NCBI RefSeq assembly: GCF_003053725.1
Contig: NZ_QAYC01000011.1
Location: forward strand, 62,001-126,000
Source of the DNA: Rhodovulum kholense
GTDB lineage: Bacteria; Pseudomonadota; Alphaproteobacteria; Rhodobacterales; Rhodobacteraceae
Direction of reading: 5' to 3'
DNA: 64,000 nt
Below the pieces are notes generated by a model. The model did no database searches. It saw only the letters and a program-made list of their open reading frames with translations, and had not been told where the DNA came from. Shown piece by piece: positions 34,269 to 42,527 of this stretch (position 1 is the first letter of the stretch; each line of letters opens with the position of its first letter). Made by a program: the position numbers and the translations under genes.

Positions 34269-34562
34269 ATGGCGCAGTTCGATGTCTACCGCCTGGCGGG
34301 CGGCCTGCTTGTGGTCGATCTGCAGACCGATCTGATCGGGATCGAGGCGTCGCGCCTTGTGGCGCCCCTGCGCGAGGCGGGGCGCTATGCCGCCTTTCCG
34401 GGCCTGACGCCGCGCGTCGAGATCGCGGGCGCGGCCTATATCGTCCGGGTGCAGGAACTGGCCGCGGTTCCGGGGGCCGAGCTGCGCGACCGCGTCGGGT
34501 CGCTGGCCGAGGCGCGCGACGCGCTGAAGCGCGCGCTCGACATCCTGATCGACGGGGTCTGA
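34269..34562 (+). CDS. ccdB: CcdB-type gyrase-poison toxin
   Basis: This 97-residue protein starts AQFDVYRLAGGLLVVDLQTD and continues LIGIEASRLVAPL, typical of CcdB. The family poisons DNA gyrase. The C-terminus is ILIDGV rather than the WGI ending of the F-plasmid protein, so gyrase contact may differ. It follows ccdA after 12 bases. Confidence 0.92.
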   Translation: MAQFDVYRLAGGLLVVDLQTDLIGIEASRLVAPLREAGRYAAFPGLTPRVEIAGAAYIVRVQELAAVPGAELRDRVGSLAEARDALKRALDILIDGV

Positions 34563-34590
34563 CCGGCTCGGTCTGATCGGCCGGGGCCGC

Positions 34591-35826
34591 TCAGAGCAAA
34601 AGCGACATCGGGTCTTCGAGCCCCTTCCGGATTTCGGCCAGAAGCTGCGCCCCGAGCGCGCCGTCGACCGAGCGGTGATCGACCGACAGCGTCAGGCTCA
34701 TCACCGGGGCCAGCACGATCTGATCGCCCCGCCCCATGGGGCGCCGTTCGGCCGCGCCCGCCGCGAGGATGCAGCTTTGCGGCGGATTGACGATGGCCGA
34801 GAAGCTGCGCACCCCGTACATGCCGAGATTCGAGACCGAGAAGCCGCCGCCCTGATACTCCTCGGGTTTCAGGCTGCCTGCGCGGGCGCGGGCGGCCAGG
34901 TCCTTCATCTCGGCCGAGAGCGTGCCGAGGCTCATCCGGTCGGCGCCGCGCAGGATCGGCGTCATCAGCCCGCCATCGGTGGCGACCGCGACCGCGATGT
35001 CGATGGTCGAAAGCTGCCAGAGCTCGTCGCCGCGCCAGATCACATTGGCCTCGGGCAGCCGGGCGAGCGCACGGGCCGCGGCCTTGACGATGAAGTCGTT
35101 GACCGAGATCCGCGCAGCGCCCTCGCGGCCATCGTTGACCTGCGTGCGCAGGGTCAGCAGCGCCTCGAGATCGGCCTCGGCTTCGAGGTAGAAATGCGGG
35201 ATGGTCTGCTTGGCCTCGACGAGGCGGCGGGCGATGGTGCGGCGCATCTGCGAGACGGGCCGCGCCTCATAGGGGCCGAGGCCGGGCGGGATCGGGGCTG
35301 TTGCCGTTGTTGGTTCGGGCGCCGGTTCGGCCGTGGTTTCCTTCGGCGCACTGGCGATCAGCCGCTCGATATCGACCCGGACGATGCGGCCCTTCGGCCC
35401 CGAGCCCGACAGCCCGTCGAGTGTCAGCCCGGCCTGCGTCGCCAGCCGCCGGGCCAGCGGCGAGGCGCGGGGGCGGTCGGGCTCCGCCGCCGGACCCATG
35501 GCGGGGGCCATCGCGGCGGGCGCAGAAGCAGGAGCGGGGGCAGGGGCAGAAGCAGCGGCCTCGGGGGCTGGCGCGGGCAGGGTTTCGCCCTCGGCCAGCA
35601 GGACCGCGATCACCTGGCCGACATCGGCCCGGGTGCCCGCCTTGACGGCGAGGCGGCCGACGCGGCCCGGGGCCTCGGCCTCAAGCTCCATCGTGGCCTT
35701 GTCGGTCTCGACCTCGGCCAGAGGTTGGCCCTTCTCGACCCGGTCGCCGGGGCCGACCAGCCAGGCGGCGATGACGGCATCTTCCATCCCGGCCGAAAGC
35801 GCGGGCAACGTAAGCTCGGTGGCCAT
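34591..35826 (-). CDS. 2-oxoacid dehydrogenase E2 (dihydrolipoamide acyltransferase)
   Basis: This 411-residue protein has an N-terminal lipoyl domain with the modified Lys in AEVETDKATMELEAEAPG (about residue 43). An Ala/Pro linker leads to a peripheral subunit-binding domain (SPLARRLATQAGLTLDGLSG, SGPKGRIVRVDIE). The C-terminal catalytic domain carries the acyltransferase motif DHRSVDGALGAQLL with its active-site His. It receives the acyl group from the E1 encoded just upstream and passes it to CoA. No E3 gene is nearby, so lipoamide dehydrogenase must come from elsewhere. It is the last gene of the operon. Confidence 0.94.
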   Translation of the reverse strand: MATELTLPALSAGMEDAVIAAWLVGPGDRVEKGQPLAEVETDKATMELEAEAPGRVGRLAVKAGTRADVGQVIAVLLAEGETLPAPAPEAAASAPAPAPASAPAAMAPAMGPAAEPDRPRASPLARRLATQAGLTLDGLSGSGPKGRIVRVDIERLIASAPKETTAEPAPEPTTATAPIPPGLGPYEARPVSQMRRTIARRLVEAKQTIPHFYLEAEADLEALLTLRTQVNDGREGAARISVNDFIVKAAARALARLPEANVIWRGDELWQLSTIDIAVAVATDGGLMTPILRGADRMSLGTLSAEMKDLAARARAGSLKPEEYQGGGFSVSNLGMYGVRSFSAIVNPPQSCILAAGAAERRPMGRGDQIVLAPVMSLTLSVDHRSVDGALGAQLLAEIRKGLEDPMSLLL

Positions 35827-35886
35827 GTCGGTCTCCTTGTCCGTGGGCTCAGGCTCTGTGGGTTCAGGCTCTGTGGGCGCGGGCGG

Positions 35887-38079
35887 TCATTCGGCGGCGA
35901 GCGGGCGGCCCTGATCGGCCATCGCCGCCCGGATCGCCTGGACGATATCGGCGGGGCGGGCACAGGCCGCGGCCTCGAGCACCTTCGAGATCGAGGGAGA
36001 GGCCTCGCCGCCCGTCACCCGCTGCACCGGCTGGTCGAGCCAGTCGAAGACCCGGCGCTGCAGCTCGTCGGCCAGCATCCCGCCATAGGAGGTGCCGCGC
36101 GCGCCCTGCTCGACGATCAGCACGTTGTTGGTCTTGCGGATCGAGGCCTCGATGGTTTCCCAGTCGAGGCTGGCGCGGTCGAGGCTGCGCAGATCGATGA
36201 TCTCGGCATCGACGCCGAGGTCTTCGACCACGGCACGGGTCTTCTCGACCATGGCCAGATAGGTCAGGATCGTCAGCCGGTTGCCGGGACGCACGACCTT
36301 GGCCTTGCCGAGCGGGATGCAGTAATCGAGATCGTCGACCGGCGCCGCGCCTTTCGAGGCGTAGAGATCGACATGTTCGATCACCAAGACCGGGTCGTCG
36401 CAGCGCAGCGCCGAATTCATCAGCCCGACATAGTCGAAGGGCGTCGAGGGCGCGACGATGCGCCAGCCCGGGGCGGTGGCGAAGATGCCCGCCGGGTCCA
36501 TCGAATGCTGCGAGCCGTAGCCCGTGCCCATCGCGACCTTGGTGCGCAGCACCAGCGGCATCGGGCTGTCGCCGCCGAACATGTGCCGGGCCTTGCCGAT
36601 CTGGTTGAAGACCTGATCGGCCGCGACCCACATGAAGTCGGGATACATGAACTCGATCACCGGGCGCACGCGGCCATCGGCGGCCATGCCGGCGGCCAGC
36701 CCGGTAAAGGCGTTCTCGGCGATGGGGGTGCCGAGGCAGCGGTCGGGGAAGTCTTGCGACAGCCCCCGCGTCGCGCCGTTGGTGCCGCCCTTCAGCCGGT
36801 GCACATCCTCGCCCAGCACGACGATGCGCTCGTCGGTGTCCATCCGCCGGTGCATGACATTGGCCACCGCGTCGATGAATTTGGCATTGGCATCGAGCGC
36901 GCCCGAGAAGCTGTCTTCTTCCTCGTAGCGGGCGCCGTCCATCTCGCTCAGATCGCCGCGCAGCCCGGCATCGCGGAAGCTTTCCTCGGGCCAGAGCGAC
37001 GGGATGACCCGGGTCTTGCCCTCGACGGTCTCGGTCAGCTCGCCCGCGATCTCTTCCATCATCGCCGCGCAGCGGGCCCGCAGCCCCGCCACCGCGTCCT
37101 CGCCGATGATCTGGCGGGTCTGCAACAGCCCGGCCAGCCCCTCGATCGGGTCGCGGGCGCGCCATTCGGCCTCTTCGGCCTTGTCGCGATAGCCGAAGGC
37201 CGAGCCGGGCAGGGGGCCGTTCTGGTGGAAATAGCGGTAAAGGTCGGCCTCGATCACCACCGGGCCCTCGCCCGCGCGCATGATCCGGTTGGCCTCATGC
37301 GAGGCGATCAGGACCGACAGCGCATCCATCCCGTCGACCTTGAAGGCGGGGATGCCGAAGGCGAGGCCCCGGGCCGAAAGCCGCGGCTCGGCGGTGGCCT
37401 CGCTGACATGGGTCGAGACGGCGTAGCGGTTGTTTTCTATGAAGAAACAGATCGGCAGTTTCCAGGCGGCGGCCAGGTTCATGGTTTCGAGAACCGACCC
37501 GATATTGACCGCGCCATCGCCGAAATAGGTGTAGACGACATCGCCGGTTCCGGCCTGCTGATGCGCCCAAGCCGCGCCCGCGGCCATCGGCACGCCGCCG
37601 CCGACAATGGCATTGGTGCCGAGATTGCCGGCCTCGGCCCAGCGAAGATGCATCGAGCCGCCCCGGCCCCGGCAGAAGCCCTGCGACAGCCCCATGATCT
37701 CGGCCAGGGTCTTCTTCGACAGGTCGCGGATCTCGCCGTCGAACTCGGCCTCGGGGTCGATCCCCGCCTCGGCGACATAGGCTAGCGCCTTGGCCAGGAA
37801 CTGGTGATGCGCCCGGTGCGAGCCGTTGACCTGGTCGGTCGGCCGCATCGCCAGCGCCGAGCCGACAGCGCCGCCTTCCTGCCCGATGGCGGAATGGGCG
37901 GGGCCGTGGACGAGGCCGCGTCCGGCGAGGTCCAGCACCTTCTCCTCGAAGGCGCGGATCAGGCAGAGCTGCGACAGCATGGTGCGCCCGGTCTCGGGGT
38001 CGAGCGCAGTGCGGTCGGCCTCGGTCGCGCGGATCTCGCGCCAGGGGGCCAGCGGGGTGAGGTCGGTGAAATCGGGCAT
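35887..38079 (-). CDS. 2-oxoacid dehydrogenase E1, alpha and beta subunits fused
   Basis: This 730-residue protein joins an E1-alpha part (about 1-370) and an E1-beta part (about 395-725) that are usually separate genes. The alpha part has RGLVHGPAHSAIGQEGGAVG, GRGGSMHL and the thiamine diphosphate motif GDGAVNIGSVLETMNLAAAW. The beta part has VVLGEDVHRLKGGTNGATRG, TPIAENAFTGLAAGMAADG, RPVIEFMYPDFMWVAADQVF and VAMGTGYGSQHSMDP. It decarboxylates a 2-oxoacid (pyruvate, acetoin-type or branched-chain) and loads the lipoyl group of E2. The substrate cannot be read from the sequence. Confidence 0.94.
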   Translation of the reverse strand: MPDFTDLTPLAPWREIRATEADRTALDPETGRTMLSQLCLIRAFEEKVLDLAGRGLVHGPAHSAIGQEGGAVGSALAMRPTDQVNGSHRAHHQFLAKALAYVAEAGIDPEAEFDGEIRDLSKKTLAEIMGLSQGFCRGRGGSMHLRWAEAGNLGTNAIVGGGVPMAAGAAWAHQQAGTGDVVYTYFGDGAVNIGSVLETMNLAAAWKLPICFFIENNRYAVSTHVSEATAEPRLSARGLAFGIPAFKVDGMDALSVLIASHEANRIMRAGEGPVVIEADLYRYFHQNGPLPGSAFGYRDKAEEAEWRARDPIEGLAGLLQTRQIIGEDAVAGLRARCAAMMEEIAGELTETVEGKTRVIPSLWPEESFRDAGLRGDLSEMDGARYEEEDSFSGALDANAKFIDAVANVMHRRMDTDERIVVLGEDVHRLKGGTNGATRGLSQDFPDRCLGTPIAENAFTGLAAGMAADGRVRPVIEFMYPDFMWVAADQVFNQIGKARHMFGGDSPMPLVLRTKVAMGTGYGSQHSMDPAGIFATAPGWRIVAPSTPFDYVGLMNSALRCDDPVLVIEHVDLYASKGAAPVDDLDYCIPLGKAKVVRPGNRLTILTYLAMVEKTRAVVEDLGVDAEIIDLRSLDRASLDWETIEASIRKTNNVLIVEQGARGTSYGGMLADELQRRVFDWLDQPVQRVTGGEASPSISKVLEAAACARPADIVQAIRAAMADQGRPLAAE

Positions 38080-38102
38080 GAGGGGGCTCCGGGAAATTGG
38101 GG

Positions 38103-38843
38103 TCAGGCGGCGAGGAAGCCGCCATCGACGGGCAGCACGGTGCCGGTGATGAAGCTTGCGCGGTCCGAGGCGAGGAAGAGGATGGGGGCGACCAGTTCGG
38201 CCTGCGTCCCGATCCGGCCCAGCATGGCGCGGGTCAGGAACCAGTCGGCGCCGCCGGGGCGGGCGAGCTGGGCATTGGCCATCTCGCTGTCCATGATGCC
38301 GGGGGCGACGGCGTTGACGCGGACCCCGTGCGGGGCCAGATCGCGCGCCATGGCCTGGGTCAGCGAGCGGATCGCGCCCTTCGAGGTCACGTAACCGGCG
38401 GTCGAGCCGCCCGCGACGAAGCCCGCGACGGAAGACAGCTGCACCACATTGCCGCGCCGGGCGATCAGGGCCGGGGTCAGGGCGCGCGCGACGTTGAAGG
38501 CGCCGCCCAGATTGACGGCGATGACCCGGTCCCAGACCTCGGCCTGCGCGGGGTCGTCGAAGGTGGCGCGGCCCGCGACGCCCGCATTGCTGACCAGAAC
38601 GTCGAGCCCGTCAAGCGTTGCCGCCAGCGCCTCGACGGCCGCGCGGTCGGTGACATCGAGCGGGATTGCGCGGGCCGTCAGCCCACGGGCGCTGAGCGCC
38701 TCGGCGGTGGCGGCCAGCGTTGCCGGTTCGATATCGGCCAGAAGCGTTTCGGCCCCGGCTTGGGCGAAGCCTTCGGCGATGGCGGCGCCAAGGCCCCGGC
38801 CCGCGCCGGTGACAAGCACCCTTTTTCCCTGGAAATCGGTCAT
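38103..38843 (-). CDS. Short-chain dehydrogenase/reductase
   Basis: This 246-residue enzyme starts MTDFQGKRVLVTGAGRGLG at 38843, behind GGAGAGA. It has the NAD(P) motif TGAGRGLG, NAG in LVSNAGVAGRA, the catalytic Ser in VVQLSSVAGFVA and YxxxK in GYVTSKGAI. The cofactor-specificity region is LLADIEPATL, where the acidic residue favours NAD. It lies between the E1 gene and another SDR gene and is probably part of the same pathway. Confidence 0.92.
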   Translation of the reverse strand: MTDFQGKRVLVTGAGRGLGAAIAEGFAQAGAETLLADIEPATLAATAEALSARGLTARAIPLDVTDRAAVEALAATLDGLDVLVSNAGVAGRATFDDPAQAEVWDRVIAVNLGGAFNVARALTPALIARRGNVVQLSSVAGFVAGGSTAGYVTSKGAIRSLTQAMARDLAPHGVRVNAVAPGIMDSEMANAQLARPGGADWFLTRAMLGRIGTQAELVAPILFLASDRASFITGTVLPVDGGFLAA

Positions 38844-38853
38844 GGGTCTCTCC

Positions 38854-39630
38854 TCAGGCCATGTGCAGGCCGCCATTGACCTGCAGCGTCTCGCCGGTGA
38901 TGAACCCGGCCGCGTCGGAACAGAGAAAGGCGATGGCGGCGGCCACTTCCCCGGGCTGGCCGAGCCGCTTCAGGGGCGTGTTGGCCAGCGTCGCCTCGGC
39001 CCGGGTCTTCATGTAATCGCCGATCATCGGGGTCTCGATGATGCCGGGCGCGATGCCGTTCACGCGGGTCGTGGGCCCCAGCTCGTGGGCGAGGCTGCGG
39101 GTCAGCGACACCATCGCGCCCTTCGAGGCGGCGTAATGCGCATTGGTCAGCGCGCCGCGATAGGCTGCCATCGACGAGAGCGTGACGATGGAAGAGCCAT
39201 CGCGCAGATGCGGCACCGCGCGGCGCAGCAGGTAGAACACCCCGTCGAGATTGATCGACAGCGTCCGGCGCCAGGCGGCATCGGTCATGTCCGCGAAGGG
39301 TTCGGCCAGGTAGATGCCGGCCGATGGCACGATGTGGTCGATGCCGCCGAACGCGGCCACGGCCTCGTCGACCAGCGCCTGGGCGGCATCGGGATCGGCG
39401 GCGTCGATCTGCTGGCAGATCCGCGCGCCCGGTCCGGGCAGGGTGGCGGCGAAGGCCTCGAGCGGCGCGAGATCGCGATCGGCCAGAAGAAGATGCGCGC
39501 CGCCTGCGGCGAAGATCCGGGCGACCTCGCGGCCGATGCCGCCATTGGCGCCGGTCAGGATCAGCGACCGTCCGGTGAAATCGAATGAGGTGGTTGCGCG
39601 CGCCCGGGGCGTGCGGTGGCGGTCGGGCAT
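38854..39630 (-). CDS. Short-chain dehydrogenase/reductase
   Basis: This 258-residue SDR contains LILTGANGGIGREVARIFAA, IVTLSSMAAYRG with the catalytic Ser, and YAASKGAM as YxxxK. The Asn of the NAG position is replaced (IVPSAGIYLAEP), which is common in some subgroups. It is the first gene of the operon reading towards E2 and faces the GntR regulator across a region with two GGTCnGACC operators. It probably oxidises a hydroxyacid or sugar acid feeding the E1/E2 step. Confidence 0.92.
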   Translation of the reverse strand: MPDRHRTPRARATTSFDFTGRSLILTGANGGIGREVARIFAAGGAHLLLADRDLAPLEAFAATLPGPGARICQQIDAADPDAAQALVDEAVAAFGGIDHIVPSAGIYLAEPFADMTDAAWRRTLSINLDGVFYLLRRAVPHLRDGSSIVTLSSMAAYRGALTNAHYAASKGAMVSLTRSLAHELGPTTRVNGIAPGIIETPMIGDYMKTRAEATLANTPLKRLGQPGEVAAAIAFLCSDAAGFITGETLQVNGGLHMA

Positions 39631-39678
39631 CGCCGATCCTCCCTGATGGCTGCCGTTGGTCGGGACAGTTGCATAAAT

Positions 39679-39689
39679 TGGTCGGACCA
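39679..39689. promoter_or_regulatory. FadR-type GntR operator, copy 1
   Basis: TGGTCGGACCA is an 11-bp palindrome, with a TTGACT-like element beside it on the minus strand. It shares the GGTCnGACC core with a second site at 39779-39791. Members of the FadR subfamily bind TGGTnnnACCA-type sites. Confidence 0.65.
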
Positions 39690-39778
39690 GTCAACATGGC
39701 TCCTGCGTCCTTTTGCGGGAAGACCGGCGGGAGACTGTATCTTCATCCAATGCAACAAGGGTGTTAGGCTTGGCCGAT

Positions 39779-39791
39779 CCGGTCTGACCGG
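39779..39791. promoter_or_regulatory. FadR-type GntR operator, copy 2
   Basis: CCGGTCTGACCGG is a 13-bp palindrome with the same GGTCnGACC core, about 100 bp from copy 1 and 33 bases before the regulator start. One site sits at each end of the divergent region. Confidence 0.65.
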
Positions 39792-39823
39792 TTGGCACGG
39801 CACAGCGAAGGAAGGACGGTGGC

Positions 39824-40528
39824 ATGGGCAGGGACCTGCCGGACGATATCGCGGCACGGCTGGGCCAGAGGCTTGCGGGCGGCGAATTCGGGGCCGGGGA
39901 ACGGCTGCCGAGCGAACGCGCGCTGGCGGCCGAATACGGGGTGTCGCGGGCGGTGGTGCGCGAGGCGCTGTCGCATCTGAAATCCGACGGGCTGGTCGAG
40001 GCCCGGGCGGGGTCGGGCGTCTTCGTCACCGGGAATCGCGAGGCGCGGGCGTTCCGGATGGCCGGGGTCGATCTCGATGGCACCGAGGCGCTGGCGCAGG
40101 TGATGGAACTGCTCGAGGCGGTCGAGGTGGCGGCGACGCGCTCGGCCGCGCTGCACCGGGACGCGGCGGATCTGAAGGCGATCCGGCGGGCGCTGATCGG
40201 GATGGAATATGCCATCGCCAGCGACGAGCTGGGCGACGAGGAGGATTTCGCCTTTCATCAGGCCATCGTCGAGGCCACCCATAACCCGCATTTCGTGTCG
40301 CTCTGCAAGCATCTGGAATTCGGCGCGCGCGACGTGATCCGGAAGGCCCGCGCCAATACCCGCGCCAACCTGTCGGATCTGCTGGACGCGGTGCAGGCCG
40401 AGCATCAGGCGATCTACCGCGCCATTGCCGAGGGCGATCCGGACGCCGCCGCCGCCGCCGCCGCGCGCCATCTGCGCAATGCGGCCGAACGGACCCAGCT
40501 TTACCGGCACCGGGAGCGCGGCGCATGA
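39824..40528 (+). CDS. GntR-family (FadR subfamily) transcriptional regulator
   Basis: This 234-residue regulator has the winged helix (GERLPSERALAAEYGVSRAV, VREALSHLKSDGLVEARAGS) and an FCD domain with the metal-binding residues in EEDFAFHQAIVEATHNP and LDAVQAEHQAIYRAI. It faces the SDR-SDR-E1-E2 operon and is the likely regulator of it. A strong AAGGAAGG site precedes the ATG. Its stop overlaps the next gene (ATGA). Confidence 0.93.
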   Translation: MGRDLPDDIAARLGQRLAGGEFGAGERLPSERALAAEYGVSRAVVREALSHLKSDGLVEARAGSGVFVTGNREARAFRMAGVDLDGTEALAQVMELLEAVEVAATRSAALHRDAADLKAIRRALIGMEYAIASDELGDEEDFAFHQAIVEATHNPHFVSLCKHLEFGARDVIRKARANTRANLSDLLDAVQAEHQAIYRAIAEGDPDAAAAAAARHLRNAAERTQLYRHRERGA

Positions 40529-40935
40529 GCGGGGTGCATGAGGGCGGCTGCCTCTGCGGCGCGGTGCGGTTCCGCGTCACCGGCGACTTCGAGCATTTCT
40601 TCCTGTGCCATTGCGCGCGCTGCCGCCATGACAGCGGCTCGGCCTTCGCGGCGACGCTGTTCTCGGGGGCGGCGCGGCTCGACTGGCTGGCCGGGCGGGA
40701 ACAGGTGCGGACCTTCCGGCTGGAGGGTACCCGCCATGGGCGGGCCTTTTGCGGGCGCTGCGGCTCGGCTTTGCCGCTGGAGACCGAGGGCGCGGGGCTG
40801 GCGGTGCCGGCCGGATGCCTTGACGGCCATCCGGGGATCGCGCCCGGGGCGCATATCTGCTGGGCCGATCGCGCGGTCTGGGAGGATGCGCTGGAGCACG
40901 CCCCCCGGCTTGCGGGGCTGCCGGGCGCGGAGTGA
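40525..40935 (+). CDS. GFA-domain (CENP-V/glutathione-dependent formaldehyde-activating-like) protein
   Basis: This 136-residue zinc-binding protein has cysteine pairs in GGCLCGAVRF, FLCHCARCRHDSGSAF and FCGRCGSALP, the arrangement of the GFA/Mss4-like fold. Most members have no proven activity. Its overlap with the GntR gene (ATGA) suggests shared transcription. Confidence 0.9.
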   Translation: MSGVHEGGCLCGAVRFRVTGDFEHFFLCHCARCRHDSGSAFAATLFSGAARLDWLAGREQVRTFRLEGTRHGRAFCGRCGSALPLETEGAGLAVPAGCLDGHPGIAPGAHICWADRAVWEDALEHAPRLAGLPGAE

Positions 40936-40947
40936 GCTCCGGAAGGG

Positions 40948-40979
40948 GGCGCCGCCCTCCCTGTCGGAAGGACGGCGCC
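40948..40979. terminator. Hairpin between convergent genes
   Basis: GGCGCCG and CGGCGCC form the outer stem, with a further partly paired CCCTCC/GGAAGG stem inside. It lies between the GFA gene and the end of the nine-gene operon on the other strand and could end both. No T-run is present. Confidence 0.5.
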
Positions 40980-41059
40980 GGGGGACGGGCCGGGGCGCGG
41001 AAAGCCCGGTCGGGCCGGGAGGGAGCGCCGCGCCGCTTTGGCCCGTTTGCCGGCCGCGA

Positions 41060-42490
41060 TCAGATCGCGGCGGTGACGGTCATGGTCGAGAGATAGGCCT
41101 CGATCCCCTCGATCCCGCCTTCCGAGCCGTAGCCCGAATCGAGCACGCCGCCGAACGGGGTTTCGGGCAGGGCGAGGGCGAAATGGTTGATGCCCAGCAT
41201 TCCCGATTTCAGCCGGTCCTGCACCGCTTGCGAAACCTCCATCGAGCGGGTGAAGAGATAGGCGCCCAGCCCCACCGGCAGCCGGTTGGCCTCGGCCAGC
41301 GATGCCTCAAGGCCCTCGCTGCGGATCACCAGCGCGATCGGGCCGAAGGGTTCCTCGGTCATCGCCAGCATCTCGGGGGTCATGCCCGAGACCACGGTGG
41401 GGGCGAAGAAATTGCCGATATTGCCGACGCGCGCGCCGCCGGTTTCGACCTTCGCGCCCTTGGCTTCGGCATCGGCGACCATCTCGGCCACCTGGGTCAG
41501 CTGGGCCTTCTGGGTCAGCGGCCCCATCTGGGTGCCCTCTTCCAGCCCGTCGCCCAGTTTGAGCGCGGCCGCGCCCTCGGCCAGACGGGCAACGAAGGCG
41601 TCATGCACCGCATCGTCGACGATGAAGCGGGTGGGCGAGACGCAGACCTGGCCCGCGTTGCGGTATTTCCACTGCACCGCCATCGGCACCAGCCGGTCGA
41701 GATCGGCATCGGCCGCGACGATGACGGGACCATGGCCGCCGAGCTCCATCGTCACCTTCTTGAGGTGCTGGCCCGCCTGGGCCGCGACGATGCGGCCGAC
41801 CCGGGTCGAGCCGGTCAGCGAGACCTTGCGGATTTCGGGGGCCGCGATCAGCGCGTCGGAAATCTCGGAGGTCTTGCCCCAGACGACCGAGATCGTGGCC
41901 GGGGGCAGGCCCGCATCGAGCAGCGCCTGGCCGATCATCCAGGCGCTGCCGGGGGTTTCCGAGGCCGGCTTGATCACCACCGAACAGCCCGCACCAAGCG
42001 CCGGGGCGACCTTCTGCATGGTGTTCCAGGCCGGGAAGTTCCAGGGCGTGAAGCAGGCCACCGGCCCGGCGGGCTTCTTCAGCACGCTGATGTGGATCGA
42101 GGGCGCGCGCGAGGGCACGATCCGGCCATAGACGCGGCGGCCCTCTTCGGCGAACCAGTCCAGAAGATCGGCCGAGCCCAGCCATTCGCCCCGGGCCTCG
42201 GCCAGCGGCTTGCCCTGTTCGAGCGTCATCACACGGGCGGCCCGGTCGGCGCGCTCGCGCATCAGGTCGGCGGCGCGGCGCATCACCTTCGAGCGGTCGT
42301 AGGGCGACAGCGTCGACCAGTCGGCAAAGCCCTTCAGCGACAGGCGCGCGGCCTCTTCGGCCTCGGCCCGGCCCGCGCGCGGGATCGTCGCGAGGTCCTG
42401 CCCGTTGGCGGGGTTCGACACGGTCATCGTGCCTTCGCTGGCGGTGGCGCGGGCCTCGCCGCCGAGGATGAGGGTCAGGTCGGGATACAT
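41060..42490 (-). CDS. NAD(P)-dependent aldehyde dehydrogenase
   Basis: This 476-residue protein starts MYPDLTLILGG at 42490, with GGAGAC upstream (an alternative ATG is at 42502). Conserved parts are VMTLEQGKPLAEARGEW, FTPWNFPAWNTMQKVAPALG, the Glu region MELGGHGPVIV and the catalytic Cys in NAGQVCVSPTRF. It resembles succinate-semialdehyde or glycolaldehyde dehydrogenases. As the last gene of the operon it probably oxidises the aldehyde made by the GMC enzyme. Confidence 0.94.
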   Translation of the reverse strand: MYPDLTLILGGEARATASEGTMTVSNPANGQDLATIPRAGRAEAEEAARLSLKGFADWSTLSPYDRSKVMRRAADLMRERADRAARVMTLEQGKPLAEARGEWLGSADLLDWFAEEGRRVYGRIVPSRAPSIHISVLKKPAGPVACFTPWNFPAWNTMQKVAPALGAGCSVVIKPASETPGSAWMIGQALLDAGLPPATISVVWGKTSEISDALIAAPEIRKVSLTGSTRVGRIVAAQAGQHLKKVTMELGGHGPVIVAADADLDRLVPMAVQWKYRNAGQVCVSPTRFIVDDAVHDAFVARLAEGAAALKLGDGLEEGTQMGPLTQKAQLTQVAEMVADAEAKGAKVETGGARVGNIGNFFAPTVVSGMTPEMLAMTEEPFGPIALVIRSEGLEASLAEANRLPVGLGAYLFTRSMEVSQAVQDRLKSGMLGINHFALALPETPFGGVLDSGYGSEGGIEGIEAYLSTMTVTAAI

Positions 42491-42527
42491 ATGGGTCTCC
42501 ATCCGGTTTCGGGGGCTGTTTCGGGGC

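Noticed and set aside
34675-37785. A 1036-codon plus-strand open frame antisense to the E1 and E2 genes
   Set aside because: The minus strand encodes clear E1 and E2 domains. The long antisense frame is low-complexity Arg/Gly/His-rich text, as expected from high G+C shadow frames.
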